DNA from: an uncultured Oceanospirillaceae bacterium
Lineage (GTDB): Bacteria > Pseudomonadota > Gammaproteobacteria > Pseudomonadales > Balneatricaceae
Assembly: GCA_937136055.1 (NCBI GenBank)
Contig: CAKZOD010000005.1
Span: forward strand, 62,001-126,000
Direction of reading: 5' to 3'
Length of the DNA stretch: 64,000 nt
Of this stretch, positions 9,707-18,855 are shown in pieces (position 1 is the first letter of the stretch; the number at the start of each line of letters is the position of its first letter). The notes below the pieces were generated by a model. It was not told where the DNA came from. It saw nothing but the letters and a program-made list of their open reading frames with translations, and did not search any database. The position numbers and the translations under genes are program-made.

Positions 9707-9735
9707 TTGACACTATATTCTTTTAAGCCTTTAGT
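9707..9735 (+). promoter_or_regulatory. Sigma-70-type promoter upstream of the PA3496-like gene
   Basis: Perfect -35 box TTGACA (9707-9712), a 17-base spacer and a weaker -10 box TTTAGT (9730-9735). The -35 box is the right half of an inverted repeat, TGTCAA-N10-TTGACA (9691-9712), which could be an operator. Read by eye; no expression evidence. Confidence 0.45.
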
Positions 9736-9768
9736 AATATCTGAGAATTATCTCAATAGGGGGTTATT

Positions 9769-9972
9769 ATGAACCATAAAACGGCCGATTTAGGTGCAAT
9801 AGAAAACAGCACTCTTTCACAAGAATTTCCCGAAGCACTCGCCAAATCAAAAAAAGAAGAAGAACGTGAACGCAGCCGCAAAATGCGTCGTTACTTTGAG
9901 CAAAAACGCGAGCAACAAGAGCTTGAAAAACAACTACAAGACCCGTTTGATTCCTACGATTTTGATGATTAA
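9769..9972 (+). CDS. Small charged protein, PA3496-like
   Basis: A 67-residue, highly charged and probably helical protein. Its second half (RSRKMRRYFEQKREQQELE, then an acidic DSYDFDD tail) has the pattern of the small PA3496 family of gammaproteobacteria, described in databases as putative envelope-integrity proteins, though that link is weak here. The ATG at 9769 is preceded by AGGGGG, an unusually strong ribosome-binding site for a small gene, which supports it being real. No signal peptide or membrane segment. Function unknown. Confidence 0.6.
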   Translation: MNHKTADLGAIENSTLSQEFPEALAKSKKEEERERSRKMRRYFEQKREQQELEKQLQDPFDSYDFDD

Positions 9973-9990
9973 ACTGCACTGTTTTTGGCC

Positions 9991-10018
9991 TTACAGTTTA
10001 TAGACTCTGTGGTATAGT
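9991..10018 (+). promoter_or_regulatory. Predicted promoter of the DUF2058 gene
   Basis: TTACAG (9991-9996), 16-base spacer, TATAGT (10013-10018), ending 34 bases before the DUF2058 start codon. Two good hexamers at proper spacing; assigned by eye. Confidence 0.5.
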
Positions 10019-10052
10019 AGCGCCCTATTATTATCTATAGGGCTTATCTTTT

Positions 10053-10574
10053 ATGGCTATTTCACTCCAAGACCAACTTCTCAAAGCCGGTGTTGCCAGC
10101 AAGAAACAAGCAAATACTGCAAAGGCTGACAAGCGCAAGAAAAAGGGCAAAAAAACCACTGCTATTGACCCTGAAATTGCACTTAAACTACAAGCTGAAA
10201 AGCGCGAAAAAGACCGTCTTCTCAACCTTGAGAATGAACGTCAAAAAACTATCAAAGCCAATCTAGCGAGAGCACGACAAATTGTCCAATCTCAAAATGT
10301 GAGTATTCCTAAAGACGCTGAAATTGCACATCAATTCTCACACCTTAATTTCGTGAAAGTTATTTATGTTGATAAACAGTTGCAATCGCAACTATTTTGC
10401 GGTCAACTAACGATCATCTTCATGGATGACAAGTACAGCTTGATTCCAACCGATCAAGCCGTGCGTGTAAATGAATTGCAAAGTGACTGGGTAGTTGCAC
10501 TACCAGAGAAAGACACACCTGATGAAGATGATCCATACGCCGCTTATGAAATCCCAGATGATTTAATGTGGTAG
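10053..10574 (+). CDS. DUF2058 family protein (YaiL-like)
   Basis: Protein of 173 residues matching the DUF2058/YaiL family: begins MAISLQDQLLKAGVASKKQA, continues with a Lys-rich segment (KADKRKKKGKK), a helical charged middle and a C-terminal compact part with FVKVIYVDKQLQ and SLIPTDQA. Relatives are annotated as nucleoprotein or polynucleotide-associated, but no activity is established. The basic N-terminal region would suit nucleic-acid binding. A promoter lies just upstream and the aminotransferase follows after 28 bases, so the two may be co-transcribed. Confidence 0.85.
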   Translation: MAISLQDQLLKAGVASKKQANTAKADKRKKKGKKTTAIDPEIALKLQAEKREKDRLLNLENERQKTIKANLARARQIVQSQNVSIPKDAEIAHQFSHLNFVKVIYVDKQLQSQLFCGQLTIIFMDDKYSLIPTDQAVRVNELQSDWVVALPEKDTPDEDDPYAAYEIPDDLMW

Positions 10575-10602
10575 TTACTGTTTACTAAAATAAGGAATAA
10601 CA

Positions 10603-11796
10603 ATGTTTAACCAGCTGCAAGGTGTCCCGCCGGATGCCCTTTTAAAATTAATTGTTCAATTTGGCCAAGATAGCAATCCTAAAAAAGTTGATTTAGGAGT
10701 AGGTGTTTATAAGGACGAGCAAGGTAACACGCCTGTTATGCAAGCTGTCACTGCCGCCGAGCATATTATTTTAGAGCAGCAAAAAACAAAATCCTATATT
10801 GGACCTGCTGGATCACCTCTATATTGCGAGCTATCGGCAGAGCTTTTATTTGGCAAAAACCACAGCGTGATTAAAGACAGACGTATCAGTGTCGCTCAAA
10901 CACCAGGCGGCTGCGGCGCTCTGCGTATGGCTGCTGAGTTTATTAATGTATGCAAACCTGGGGCCACTGTGTGGGTGAGCACACCAACATGGGTGAACCA
11001 TATCCCTTTAATGTGTGAAGCAGGCCTTCAACTTAAAGAATACCCATATTACAACGATGAAACCAAAGACGTTGATTTCGACAAAATGCTCGAGGCGCTA
11101 GAAACTGCTAACGAAGGTGACATTGTTTTATTACACGGTTGCTGTCATAACCCAAGCGGCGCAGATTTAAATCAAGCGCAATGGCAACAAGTGGCAGAGC
11201 TAATACTCAGAAAGCATTTGTTACCTTTCATTGATATCGCCTATCAAGGCTTAGGTGATGGATTAAACGAAGACGCCCATGGTCTTCGTTTAATGGCAGA
11301 CACTGTTCCAGAAATGATTGTCGCCAGCTCATGCTCAAAGAACTTTGGCTTATATCGTGAACGCACAGGAACCGTTGTTGTTATTTCCAGTGATGCAACA
11401 CGTGCTGCTATTTCCGGCAGCCAACTATTTAGTACCATTCGTGGACATTACTCGATGCCACCGGCCCATGGTGCTGCCATTGTAGAAACAATACTTAGTC
11501 AATCTGAGCTAAACACTCAATGGGTTGATGAACTTTCAGTGATGCGCAATCGCTTAGCCGACAACCGCGCAGCGATAGCTAGCGCTCTAAAAGCAGTAGG
11601 TACTGATCGAGACTTCAGCTTTATTACTGCTGAAAAAGGTATGTTTTCATTCCTAGGTATTACTCCTGCACAAGTTGATCAGCTGCGTGAAGAGCACGCA
11701 ATTTACATGGCTGGATCGAGTCGCATCAATATTGCAGGTATTAGCACAGCCAATGTTGAGTATGTTGCCCATGCAATTAGCCAAGTGATCAAATAG
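10603..11796 (+). CDS. Aromatic amino acid / aspartate aminotransferase
   Basis: PLP enzyme of class I fold, 397 residues, same length as E. coli AspC and TyrB. It transfers amino groups between aspartate or aromatic amino acids and 2-oxoglutarate. Visible: GVGVYKDEQGNTPV (33-46), CHNPSG (181-186), PLP-binding D211, and catalytic lysine K246 in SSCSKNFGLYRERTG. TyrB-like and AspC-like enzymes are not safely separable by eye, so no symbol is given. The ATG at 10603 follows AAGGAA. A long-stem terminator follows the gene at 11819-11844. Confidence 0.9.
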   Translation: MFNQLQGVPPDALLKLIVQFGQDSNPKKVDLGVGVYKDEQGNTPVMQAVTAAEHIILEQQKTKSYIGPAGSPLYCELSAELLFGKNHSVIKDRRISVAQTPGGCGALRMAAEFINVCKPGATVWVSTPTWVNHIPLMCEAGLQLKEYPYYNDETKDVDFDKMLEALETANEGDIVLLHGCCHNPSGADLNQAQWQQVAELILRKHLLPFIDIAYQGLGDGLNEDAHGLRLMADTVPEMIVASSCSKNFGLYRERTGTVVVISSDATRAAISGSQLFSTIRGHYSMPPAHGAAIVETILSQSELNTQWVDELSVMRNRLADNRAAIASALKAVGTDRDFSFITAEKGMFSFLGITPAQVDQLREEHAIYMAGSSRINIAGISTANVEYVAHAISQVIK

Positions 11797-12152
11797 CTAA
11801 ACGGTATACTTGCACGCATACCTACTGATATTTATCAGTGGGTATTCTTTAAAAAATAAAGCCTTATAAGGTATTTCCCTCTTTAAATCAGCCTGCATTG
11901 TCACCATTAATTGATTTACCACATACACCAGCTACTAAAAATCAGCTAATGTTAGAACAATGGATGGTTAGTATTTAACTATCAGTTAGCTTAAAATAGC
12001 GTATCGATTTTTACCGTTTTTCGATCGATCACAGCCATTTTTACGATGATGTACATGGTTGCCAGCAATTTTATATTCGATTATTGACTATACATTTCAT
12101 GATTGGCCGCATTGCTAAATAACAATTTTTTCACTTATACCATGGAGGTAAT
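11797..12152. other. Intergenic region
   Basis: About 350 bases between the aminotransferase and the DUF3461 gene. The first part holds the aminotransferase terminator. The rest is A/T-rich and must hold the DUF3461 promoter; a loose TTGCCA-N17-TATTGA pair near 12060-12087 is the best candidate. I see no RNA gene or coding frame. Confidence 0.5.
11819..11844 (+). terminator. Terminator of the aminotransferase gene
   Basis: Twelve-base stem (TACCTACTGATA with TATCAGTGGGTA, one T-G pair) with a very short loop in the DNA reading, so the top pairs probably open. Followed by TTCTTT. Located 23 bases after the stop codon. Confidence 0.7.
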
Positions 12153-12524
12153 ATGTCAGATTATCCGGTTCTAGAGCAGCTAGGTATCACTTCAGTACAA
12201 GATGTTATTCGCTACACTCTTGTCAGAGAAACACGTTTTGACGTACTAAAGGTTTATTACAAACGACGCCCTGGCTCTTTACTGGCAAGCAGCAAAAAAT
12301 TCCATTTCACTCGCGGCCAAAACCACATAGATAAGAAACAACAAAATCAACATGTTGCCCCACAGCTGTTATTAGTTACTGAAGAGTTAAGACAACTTAT
12401 GATGCACAGGCCTGTGCTAAAGAAAGCAGAGCTCAAAGAAAGTATCAATGAGCGTCTAGATAGCTTGGAGTCAGTTATTGAATCAAAGCTGTATAATTTA
12501 CGTGAACAAGTTAAAAGCCTTTAA
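12153..12524 (+). CDS. DUF3461 family protein
   Basis: Protein of 123 residues fitting DUF3461, a small family restricted to gammaproteobacteria: L..LGI near the N-terminus, IRYTLVRETRFDVLKVYYKR (about 19-38), KKFHFTRGQ (48-56) and a C-terminal helical part with LDSLESVIESKL. No signal peptide, membrane segment or catalytic motif. The start is marked by TGGAGGTAAT directly upstream of ATG 12153, a near-perfect ribosome-binding site suggesting strong translation. Its last codons form one arm of the terminator shared with nadA. Function unknown in the family. Confidence 0.82.
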   Translation: MSDYPVLEQLGITSVQDVIRYTLVRETRFDVLKVYYKRRPGSLLASSKKFHFTRGQNHIDKKQQNQHVAPQLLLVTEELRQLMMHRPVLKKAELKESINERLDSLESVIESKLYNLREQVKSL

Positions 12525-12542
12525 AGCTTCAAGGCTTTTAAC
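12510..12542. terminator. Bidirectional terminator overlapping the end of the DUF3461 gene
   Basis: Perfect 12-bp stem GTTAAAAGCCTT / AAGGCTTTTAAC with a nine-base loop that contains the DUF3461 stop codon (12522-12524). It serves this gene and convergent nadA, whose stop is at 12552. Confidence 0.75.
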
Positions 12543-12551
12543 AAAGTAGTA

Positions 12552-13607
12552 CTACTTGGATTTCAATGACTGAGCAAAATCAAGCATACGCTGCAATGGC
12601 TTCTTAGCTTGAACTATTAACTCGTCATCGACAAACACTTGATTGTGGTTATTTTCAATACACTCCACAATATTTTGCAAACCATTCATCGCCATCCATG
12701 GACAATGCGCACAGCTTCTACAAGTAGCACCACTGCCAGCAGTTGGCGCTGCTATAAATTCTTTATTTGGCGCTAGCTGCTGCATTTTATAAAAAATGCC
12801 CCGGTCAGTCGCTACTATAAATTGGCTATTATCCATCTGCATTGCCGCATCGATAAGCTGCGTTGTTGAACCTACTGCATCAGCAATATCAACCACAGAT
12901 GCAGGGGATTCTGGATGAACCAAAACAGCAGCATCAGGGAACAGCTTTTTAAGATCTAAAATGCCCTTGGCTTGAAACTCCTCATGGACAATACAAGAGC
13001 CATGCCACATTAACATTTCAATGCCCGTTTGCTTTTGTACATAGTTGCCTAGATGCTGATCAGGCGCCCAAATAACTTTCTTCCCCTGCTCTTCAAGATG
13101 CTTAACAACATCAACAGCAATACTTGAAGTAACTACCCAGTCCGCGCGTGCTTTAACGGCAGCAGAAGTGTTCGCATATACTACAACTTCATGATCAGGG
13201 TGCTGATCGCAAAAAGCGCTGAACTCATCAATCGGGCAACCAATATCAAGGGAGCATGTCGCCTCCAAAGTCGGCATTAAAATACGTTTTTCTGGGCTGA
13301 GTATTTTTGCCGTCTCCCCCATAAACTTAACACCCGCTACAATCAGCGTTTGTGCATCACAGTCACGTCCAAAACGCGCCATTTCAAGGGAGTCAGATAT
13401 ACAGCCTCCGGTTTCTTCAGCGATTTCTTGCACAATATCATCCGTATAATAATGCGCTACAAGGCAGGCATTATGCTCTTTTAATAACGCTTTAATACGG
13501 GCTTTATAAGTATTGATCTGTTGCTGATCCAATTGCGATGGCAAATTTTCATGCGCAAAATGCTCTTGAATCATGATGCGATCTTTTAGGGATGCGGATA
13601 CTGTCAT
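12552..13607 (-). CDS. nadA: Quinolinate synthase NadA
   Basis: Condenses iminoaspartate with dihydroxyacetone phosphate to quinolinate in NAD synthesis; a cytosolic [4Fe-4S] enzyme. At 351 residues it is the usual length. Candidate cluster cysteines are visible in [10 protein letters not shown] (C118/C124), WHGSC (C205) and the CRSCAHC motif (C296, C299, C302), and [19 protein letters not shown] (51-69) marks the first domain. The ATG at 13605-13607 is in register with the family, though a second Met at residue 12 could serve. In related genomes nadA follows queC in the tol-pal region, as here. Confidence 0.95.
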   Translation of the reverse strand: MTVSASLKDRIMIQEHFAHENLPSQLDQQQINTYKARIKALLKEHNACLVAHYYTDDIVQEIAEETGGCISDSLEMARFGRDCDAQTLIVAGVKFMGETAKILSPEKRILMPTLEATCSLDIGCPIDEFSAFCDQHPDHEVVVYANTSAAVKARADWVVTSSIAVDVVKHLEEQGKKVIWAPDQHLGNYVQKQTGIEMLMWHGSCIVHEEFQAKGILDLKKLFPDAAVLVHPESPASVVDIADAVGSTTQLIDAAMQMDNSQFIVATDRGIFYKMQQLAPNKEFIAAPTAGSGATCRSCAHCPWMAMNGLQNIVECIENNHNQVFVDDELIVQAKKPLQRMLDFAQSLKSK

Positions 13608-13889
13608 GTCACTTCTTGTTCATTGCTAAGTATTATAGGAATATACGCTGCACTTTTATTAGCATTTTGAGCACAGTTTCAGGTTAGATAACTTTATATT
13701 TAAATAGATGATTGGGCTAGTCTTGGTATTTTCAAGTCACTGTTGTTTATTTCTATTAGATAATAGCTTTAATAAATAAACAGCAAATATTTAAACACGC
13801 TTTTAAATAGCACGAAAATGCGCCAACATTTTAATGTTTAAAGATCAAAATGCAAACTAAGGGTTCCAAAACTAACCATCACTTTTGAG

Positions 13890-14567
13890 CTATTGATAGT
13901 AATGAGTTTGGTCATCAACACCTGCTTGCTCAAACCCTACTTTACGCAAATAACAGCTATCACATTGATTACAAGCTCTGCCTTGTTCATCTGCTTGATA
14001 ACAAGAAACCGTAAGATGATAATCAATCCCAAGCGCTATTCCCTGCTCTATTATTTGGGATTTAGTCATAGACATCAACGGCGCCTCAATAGTCAGTTTT
14101 TCCCCTTCTACTGCTGATTTTGTAGCGACATTCGCAAGCTTTTCAAAAGCGTTGATAAATTCAGGGCGACAATCTGGATAGCCAGAGAAGTCCACAGCAT
14201 TCACACCGATAAAGATAGCTGATGCATTAATAACCTCAGCCCAGCCTAACGCTAGCGATAAAAACACAGTGTTCCTTGCAGGTACATATGTCACAGGTAT
14301 CTCTGTCTCTTGCTCTCCACCTGCTGGCATAGCGATATCCGTATCTGTTAAAGCAGATCCACCAAAATCATCAAGCGGCATACGCAGTATTTTATGCTCG
14401 ACAGCTTCAAAGTGTTTAACGGCGCGCTTAGCCGCTTGTAATTCAACCTGTGAGCGCTGCCCATAATCAAAACTTAATGCATAACACTGATACCCTTGAG
14501 CTTTCGCTATGGCTAAAACAGTCACGGAATCCAAACCACCGGATAAAAGAACAACGGCCTTTTTCAT
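13890..14567 (-). CDS. queC: 7-cyano-7-deazaguanine synthase QueC
   Basis: ATP-dependent conversion of 7-carboxy-7-deazaguanine to preQ0 in queuosine synthesis. 225 residues, normal length. The PP-loop SGGLDS is at residues 9-14 and the zinc-binding cysteines near the end are in [17 protein letters not shown]. The ATG at 14565-14567 is clear. queC lies downstream of cpoB as in many gammaproteobacteria, but the usual partner queE is not between them: the gap is 247 bases and contains only the cpoB terminator. Confidence 0.95.
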   Translation of the reverse strand: MKKAVVLLSGGLDSVTVLAIAKAQGYQCYALSFDYGQRSQVELQAAKRAVKHFEAVEHKILRMPLDDFGGSALTDTDIAMPAGGEQETEIPVTYVPARNTVFLSLALGWAEVINASAIFIGVNAVDFSGYPDCRPEFINAFEKLANVATKSAVEGEKLTIEAPLMSMTKSQIIEQGIALGIDYHLTVSCYQADEQGRACNQCDSCYLRKVGFEQAGVDDQTHYYQ

Positions 14568-14770
14568 ATTTTATTTCTCTTCATTAATCACTGAACGAAA
14601 CAACATTTAGCTTTGTATACAGCCCAGCGTTTTCACTAAAACGCTAATGATAAACTGTTTCAAGTATTCCCGATAGATTAGGCATGGCGATTGATACAAA
14701 GTGTAGCTTTAAGGTAGAGCGATCAAGCTTCTAAAACAGAGAGTCATAAGTGTGAATTTTTTATAGGCGA

Positions 14771-14795
14771 AAAAAAACAGGCCATAGCCTGTTTT
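14771..14795 (-). terminator. Terminator of the tol-pal operon after cpoB
   Basis: Stem AAAACAGGC / GCCTGTTTT around a four-base loop (CATA); on the minus strand it is followed by a run of seven T. It sits 20 bases after the cpoB stop codon, closing the tolQRAB-pal-cpoB transcript. Confidence 0.85.
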
Positions 14796-14814
14796 CTTTT
14801 AGCCCTGACTTAAT

Positions 14815-15498
14815 TTAGTTCAAAGCACTTTTTGCAAGCTTAGCTGCGGTTGCCTTAGGGTAATTAGCAATTAGCTTCTCCCAAATGACGATCGCATTAT
14901 CACCTTCTCCCATGCGCTGATATGCGCGACCTAATTTGTACATAGCATCAGGAATCTTGGCAGATTTTGGGTACTCAGTCAGTAAACGCTGAAAATAAGC
15001 GCTAGCATCAGGTAATTTCCCTTGCGCTAGATTAACTTCACCAAGCCAATAAATCGCATTTGAAACTCGCTTCGCTTTCGGGTGACGTTTCATATAACCT
15101 TGAAATGCTGATTCAGCTTTTACTAAATCTTGCGATTTGATAAACGCGAATGCCGCACTGTAATCTTGCTGCTCATCACCTTTTAAACTAACCGTACTGC
15201 TGGTATTACTCGCAGGTTTGTTTTGAGCAAGATAGCTGCCTCCACCGAGACGGCCATCTAAATCCGAGTACATTTCTTTTTGCTGTTGCTGCAAGCGATT
15301 TAACTCATACTGTTGAGTTTCTACTTGTCCACGTAGCTTTCTCACCTCTGCTTGCAACTGCTGTACAATAAGTACCAAATCATTACTTTGTCTAGCGCTT
15401 ACGCCACCTTCAGTGACTTGAATTACTTCAATCTGATTAGCAAATACTGAACTACTTACCAGCGCGCTGGCTAACAAAAACGATTTTAATACTTTCAA
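14815..15498 (-). CDS. cpoB: Cell division coordinator CpoB (YbgF)
   Basis: Periplasmic protein that links Tol-Pal to PBP1B during septation. 227 residues: Sec signal peptide with cleavage likely after SSSVFA (residue 20), a coiled coil (about 40-85, VQQLQAEVRKLRGQVETQQY), a Gln/Ser linker, then TPR repeats (about 110-227) including AIYWLGEVNLAQGKLPDASA and AMYKLGRAYQRMGEGDNA. Last gene of the tol-pal operon, 32 bases after pal, with a terminator behind it. Confidence 0.93.
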   Translation of the reverse strand: MKVLKSFLLASALVSSSVFANQIEVIQVTEGGVSARQSNDLVLIVQQLQAEVRKLRGQVETQQYELNRLQQQQKEMYSDLDGRLGGGSYLAQNKPASNTSSTVSLKGDEQQDYSAAFAFIKSQDLVKAESAFQGYMKRHPKAKRVSNAIYWLGEVNLAQGKLPDASAYFQRLLTEYPKSAKIPDAMYKLGRAYQRMGEGDNAIVIWEKLIANYPKATAAKLAKSALN

Positions 15499-15530
15499 AA
15501 TAGCACCCGTAAACTCAATTTATTACTTAA

Positions 15531-16046
15531 TTACTTCGCTGTGTATTTAATTTCTACACGACGGCTTTTGCTCGCTAAACCTGAGATATCTGGCTTTTCT
15601 TCGCCGTAGCTGATCGTTTCAATTTGACCGCCATTAACACCGCGCCCAACAAAGAATTGCTCAATTGCTTGTGCACGACGCTCACCTAGCGCGATATTGT
15701 ATTCTCTTGTTCCCTGCTCATCTGCATGACCTTCAAGACGCACTGCTGCATTTGAGTTCTCAGCCAAGAATTGTGCATGTAGTGAAAGATCATTCAATGC
15801 TTCAGAACGAATCACTGATTGGTCAAAGTCAAAGTAGTAAACGCTTTGTAAATCACCAACGTTGCCACTGTTTACACTCGTAATTTGTGAGCTAGTATCT
15901 GTACCCGTTGTCACTGTTGTATCTGTAGCATCAGAAGTATCTTTTACTGTGCCAGACGAACTACAACCTACAATTAACAAAGCAGCTAAAGTAACACCTG
16001 CTAGTTTTGATACCGATTTGGCTTTTACTAAGTTTAAATCTCTCAT
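15531..16046 (-). CDS. pal: Peptidoglycan-associated lipoprotein Pal
   Basis: Outer-membrane lipoprotein that anchors the membrane to peptidoglycan and binds TolB. 171 residues. Lipobox LLIVGC puts the lipidated cysteine at C28; the mature protein starts with a Ser/Thr-rich linker and ends with an OmpA-type peptidoglycan-binding domain (VYYFDFDQSVIR, LEGHADEQGTREYNIALGER). Its place between tolB and cpoB is canonical. Confidence 0.96.
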   Translation of the reverse strand: MRDLNLVKAKSVSKLAGVTLAALLIVGCSSSGTVKDTSDATDTTVTTGTDTSSQITSVNSGNVGDLQSVYYFDFDQSVIRSEALNDLSLHAQFLAENSNAAVRLEGHADEQGTREYNIALGERRAQAIEQFFVGRGVNGGQIETISYGEEKPDISGLASKSRRVEIKYTAK

Positions 16047-16133
16047 TGAGCTCTCCAGTTTTATTTTGATGGCTCTGTGCCATTTATAAGCTTAACAAAT
16101 TTCAGGGCTAAAAGTGCTACTGAAATCAATAAT

Positions 16134-17429
16134 TTAATCTAAAAACGGCGACCAAGCCGGTTCACGAACATCACCACTTGAGTTGGGCATCGTAAACTTG
16201 ATCTTGCCATCTAGTGAAACACCTGCCAATACGCCTCTACCACCCGATTTAGTAGCGTACATAATCACTACGCCGTTAGGTGAAATAGTTGGTGACTCAT
16301 CATCTTTAGAGTTTGTTAACACATCTAATCGACCTGTTTTTAAATCTTGTACAGCGATGTGATAACCACTTGAGTCCTGATGAACCATCGTCAAGAAACG
16401 GCCATCTTGTGTTAGCCTACCACGGCTATTGTAAGAGCCTTTAAACGTTAAGCGCTTTAGCTCTCTGCTCGCCACATTAATTTGATAAATCTGCGGGCGT
16501 CCTGCACGATCAGATGTGAACAAGATAGATTGACCATCAGGAGACCATGTTGGCTCAGTATCAATCCCATAGTGTCTTGTCATTCGATCTAAGCCACCTG
16601 TTTGTAAATCTAATACGTAAATCTCTGGGTTACCATCTTTCGATAATACGATAGCAAGCTTAGTGCCTGATGGGTTCCAAGCAGGTGCTCCATTAAGCCC
16701 TTTGAATGACTGTATCTTCTGACGTTTACCACTTGCCAGATGCTGTATGTAAATTGCAGGACGGCTAGTTTCAAAAGATACATATGCTAGCTTTTTACCA
16801 TCGCGAGACCATGTCGGTGATAAAATAGGCTCATTTGACGATAATATTGTTTGTGCTCTTGCGCCATCTGAATCAGCCATCTGCAAACGATACTTTCTAG
16901 CAGGGCCTAGACCTTGTACGGTAACGTAAACCACTTTCGTTGAAAACGCACCGCGAATTCCAGTGATTTTCTCGAACACTTCATCGGCAATATAATGCGC
17001 AATATCACGAAGATCAGAGCCTGCACTATCAATAGTTTGAGACCAAATTTTCTTCTCTGTGAGAATATCAAATAACTCGACAGTCGCCTGAATGCCATTC
17101 GCTGTAGGCTGCATAGAGCCAATCAGCATAAAGTCATTACCCGATATACGCCAATCTCTAAAAAAGATCTGATCTTCACGCTCAGGAGAGCTGAGCATAT
17201 CTTCTTCATTCATTAATTTGAACATACCACTGCGGCGCAAATCATTGGCAATTATCGCCGAGACATCTTCTGCTAAAGCATTGTCACCATCCCAACCAAA
17301 GGGAACGACTGCAATATGGGTAGGCTCTTCCACACCACCATCGACAACAATTTGCAACTCAGCTCGTGCAAAAAGACTAAATGTCGCGATTAGTAATAAG
17401 CTTAATATTTGTATTTTTTTAATTACCAT
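16134..17429 (-). CDS. tolB: Tol-Pal system translocation protein TolB
   Basis: Periplasmic beta-propeller that binds Pal and TolA. 431 residues: signal peptide of about 23 residues ending SLFARA, an N-terminal alpha/beta domain, then TolB/WD40-like repeats with the recurrent pattern PTWSRDGKKLAYVS, PTWSPDGQSILFTSDR and AWNPSG. The start overlaps the end of tolA by seven bases, so translation is probably coupled. Confidence 0.96.
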   Translation of the reverse strand: MVIKKIQILSLLLIATFSLFARAELQIVVDGGVEEPTHIAVVPFGWDGDNALAEDVSAIIANDLRRSGMFKLMNEEDMLSSPEREDQIFFRDWRISGNDFMLIGSMQPTANGIQATVELFDILTEKKIWSQTIDSAGSDLRDIAHYIADEVFEKITGIRGAFSTKVVYVTVQGLGPARKYRLQMADSDGARAQTILSSNEPILSPTWSRDGKKLAYVSFETSRPAIYIQHLASGKRQKIQSFKGLNGAPAWNPSGTKLAIVLSKDGNPEIYVLDLQTGGLDRMTRHYGIDTEPTWSPDGQSILFTSDRAGRPQIYQINVASRELKRLTFKGSYNSRGRLTQDGRFLTMVHQDSSGYHIAVQDLKTGRLDVLTNSKDDESPTISPNGVVIMYATKSGGRGVLAGVSLDGKIKFTMPNSSGDVREPAWSPFLD

Positions 17430-18421
17430 CTAAGTTCTTCCGGTTTAAATGTGATGACAAATGAGCGCAACTCTCGATTAAAGTACTGTGGTGATGCATT
17501 CGCGATATCAGCTACTTTTGGGAAGCTTTCACTTCGCCAAACAGCTTGTTCAGCTGCGCGGTCAAATGCCGCATTGCCACTAGACTCTATTAATTCAACC
17601 CCAACGATACGTCCGGTGCGCAATAGTTTTATCCTAACTAGCGCTTTTATACCATTACGTGCTGTTGAAGGTATACGAAAATTACTATTCAAAATCCTTT
17701 TAATATAAACATCTACGCCCGATGCCATCTCCTTGGCTATTTGATCAGCAGCGAACTGCTCTTCTTCCGCTATTTGCTTCTGAAGCGCTTTTATTCTTCT
17801 CTTTTCTTCTTCACGACGTTTCTTTTCTTGTTGCTTTTTCTTAGCAAGTGCTTTTTCACGCTCTTTTTTCTCTTTTGCCGCTTTCTTTTTAGCAGCGAGT
17901 TCGCGCTCTTTTTTCTGTTTCTCTTTTTCTTTGCGTAACTCTTCTTTCTTTAACGCTTCTTCTTTTGCTTTTTCTTGGGCAGCGAGTTTACGTTTTGATT
18001 CAATTTCTCGTTGTTTCTCTGCCTTTAACTTTTTCTCTGCTAGATCTTTTTCTAGCTTTTCTTTCTCAAGCTTACGCTGTTCAGCCCGTTCTTTCTTTTG
18101 CTTTTCACGAGCTAGCTGTGCTTCATCGACTTCTGGTTTAGGTTTTTCCTGCTCTTTTTTTTCTGCTTTTTTCTCAGGTTCTTGCTCGGGTTCTTCTTTT
18201 TTTGGTGCGGGCTTTTTCTCTTTATCGAGCTTTTTATCTTCTGCTTTTAACGGTTTTTTCTCCGTTGCACTGGTCAGTGTTTTAAGATCAAACATCTGCG
18301 CTTGAATATGACGCGGCATTTCTCTACTTTGCTTTAGCTCACTAAAGGGTGAAACAAAGAACGCCAGCACAATGCACAAGTGCATCGTCAACGCTAGGAG
18401 TGTCGGTAAAATATAACTCAA
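17423..18421 (-). CDS. tolA: Tol-Pal system protein TolA
   Basis: Inner-membrane protein that spans the periplasm and transmits energy from TolQR to the outer membrane. 332 residues: a single N-terminal membrane anchor (about 4-24), a very long Lys/Glu/Ala-rich helical domain (about 50-235) and a C-terminal TolA/TonB-like domain (about 245-332, with RNGIKALVRIKLLRTGRIVG). The middle is unusually Lys/Glu-heavy compared with the Ala-rich E. coli domain. Three bases separate it from tolR. The coding strand is strongly purine-rich through the middle. Confidence 0.94.
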   Translation of the reverse strand: MSYILPTLLALTMHLCIVLAFFVSPFSELKQSREMPRHIQAQMFDLKTLTSATEKKPLKAEDKKLDKEKKPAPKKEEPEQEPEKKAEKKEQEKPKPEVDEAQLAREKQKKERAEQRKLEKEKLEKDLAEKKLKAEKQREIESKRKLAAQEKAKEEALKKEELRKEKEKQKKERELAAKKKAAKEKKEREKALAKKKQQEKKRREEEKRRIKALQKQIAEEEQFAADQIAKEMASGVDVYIKRILNSNFRIPSTARNGIKALVRIKLLRTGRIVGVELIESSGNAAFDRAAEQAVWRSESFPKVADIANASPQYFNRELRSFVITFKPEELRW

Positions 18422-18424
18422 AGC

Positions 18425-18841
18425 TTACTCCGTCACTAATCCAACACTTGGCGCACCGGCGCTTTGTATCAGTGTCATTAGTGAGATAATTTGCTGGTAA
18501 GTTACATTTTTGTCGCCACGCACTAAAATCATCTTTTGTGGATTACTGCGCAAAATTTTAGTCACACGGGTGTGCACATCATCCGCAGTAATAGCCGTTA
18601 AATCATCACCACCTATATTGAGGTAATAGCGACCATCAACATCCATCGATACTATCAAAGGTTCTGTATCTTTTGCATCAACTGGGTCTGCACTCGCTTG
18701 CGGTAAATCCAGCTTCACCCCTTCCGTTAATAACGGTGCTGTCACCATAAATATGATTAATAACACCAGCATTACGTCGATATATGGAACGACGTTTATC
18801 TCTGCGTTGAGTGCGTGCTTTTTCTTTTGTCTTCTAATCAT
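18425..18841 (-). CDS. tolR: Tol-Pal system protein TolR
   Basis: ExbD/TolR-family inner-membrane component of the proton-driven motor with TolQ. 138 residues: a basic N-terminus, one membrane segment (about 19-39, VVPYIDVMLVLLIIFMVTAP) with the proton-carrying Asp of the family (YIDVMLVLL), and a periplasmic domain. Fourteen bases after tolQ and three bases before tolA. Confidence 0.95.
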   Translation of the reverse strand: MIRRQKKKHALNAEINVVPYIDVMLVLLIIFMVTAPLLTEGVKLDLPQASADPVDAKDTEPLIVSMDVDGRYYLNIGGDDLTAITADDVHTRVTKILRSNPQKMILVRGDKNVTYQQIISLMTLIQSAGAPSVGLVTE

Positions 18842-18855
18842 TAAAAAACCACTGG

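Noticed and set aside
17741..18305. Long Phe/Leu/Ser-rich open frames on the plus strand across tolA
   Set aside because: They arise from the reverse complement of the Lys/Glu-rich TolA domain; shadows.
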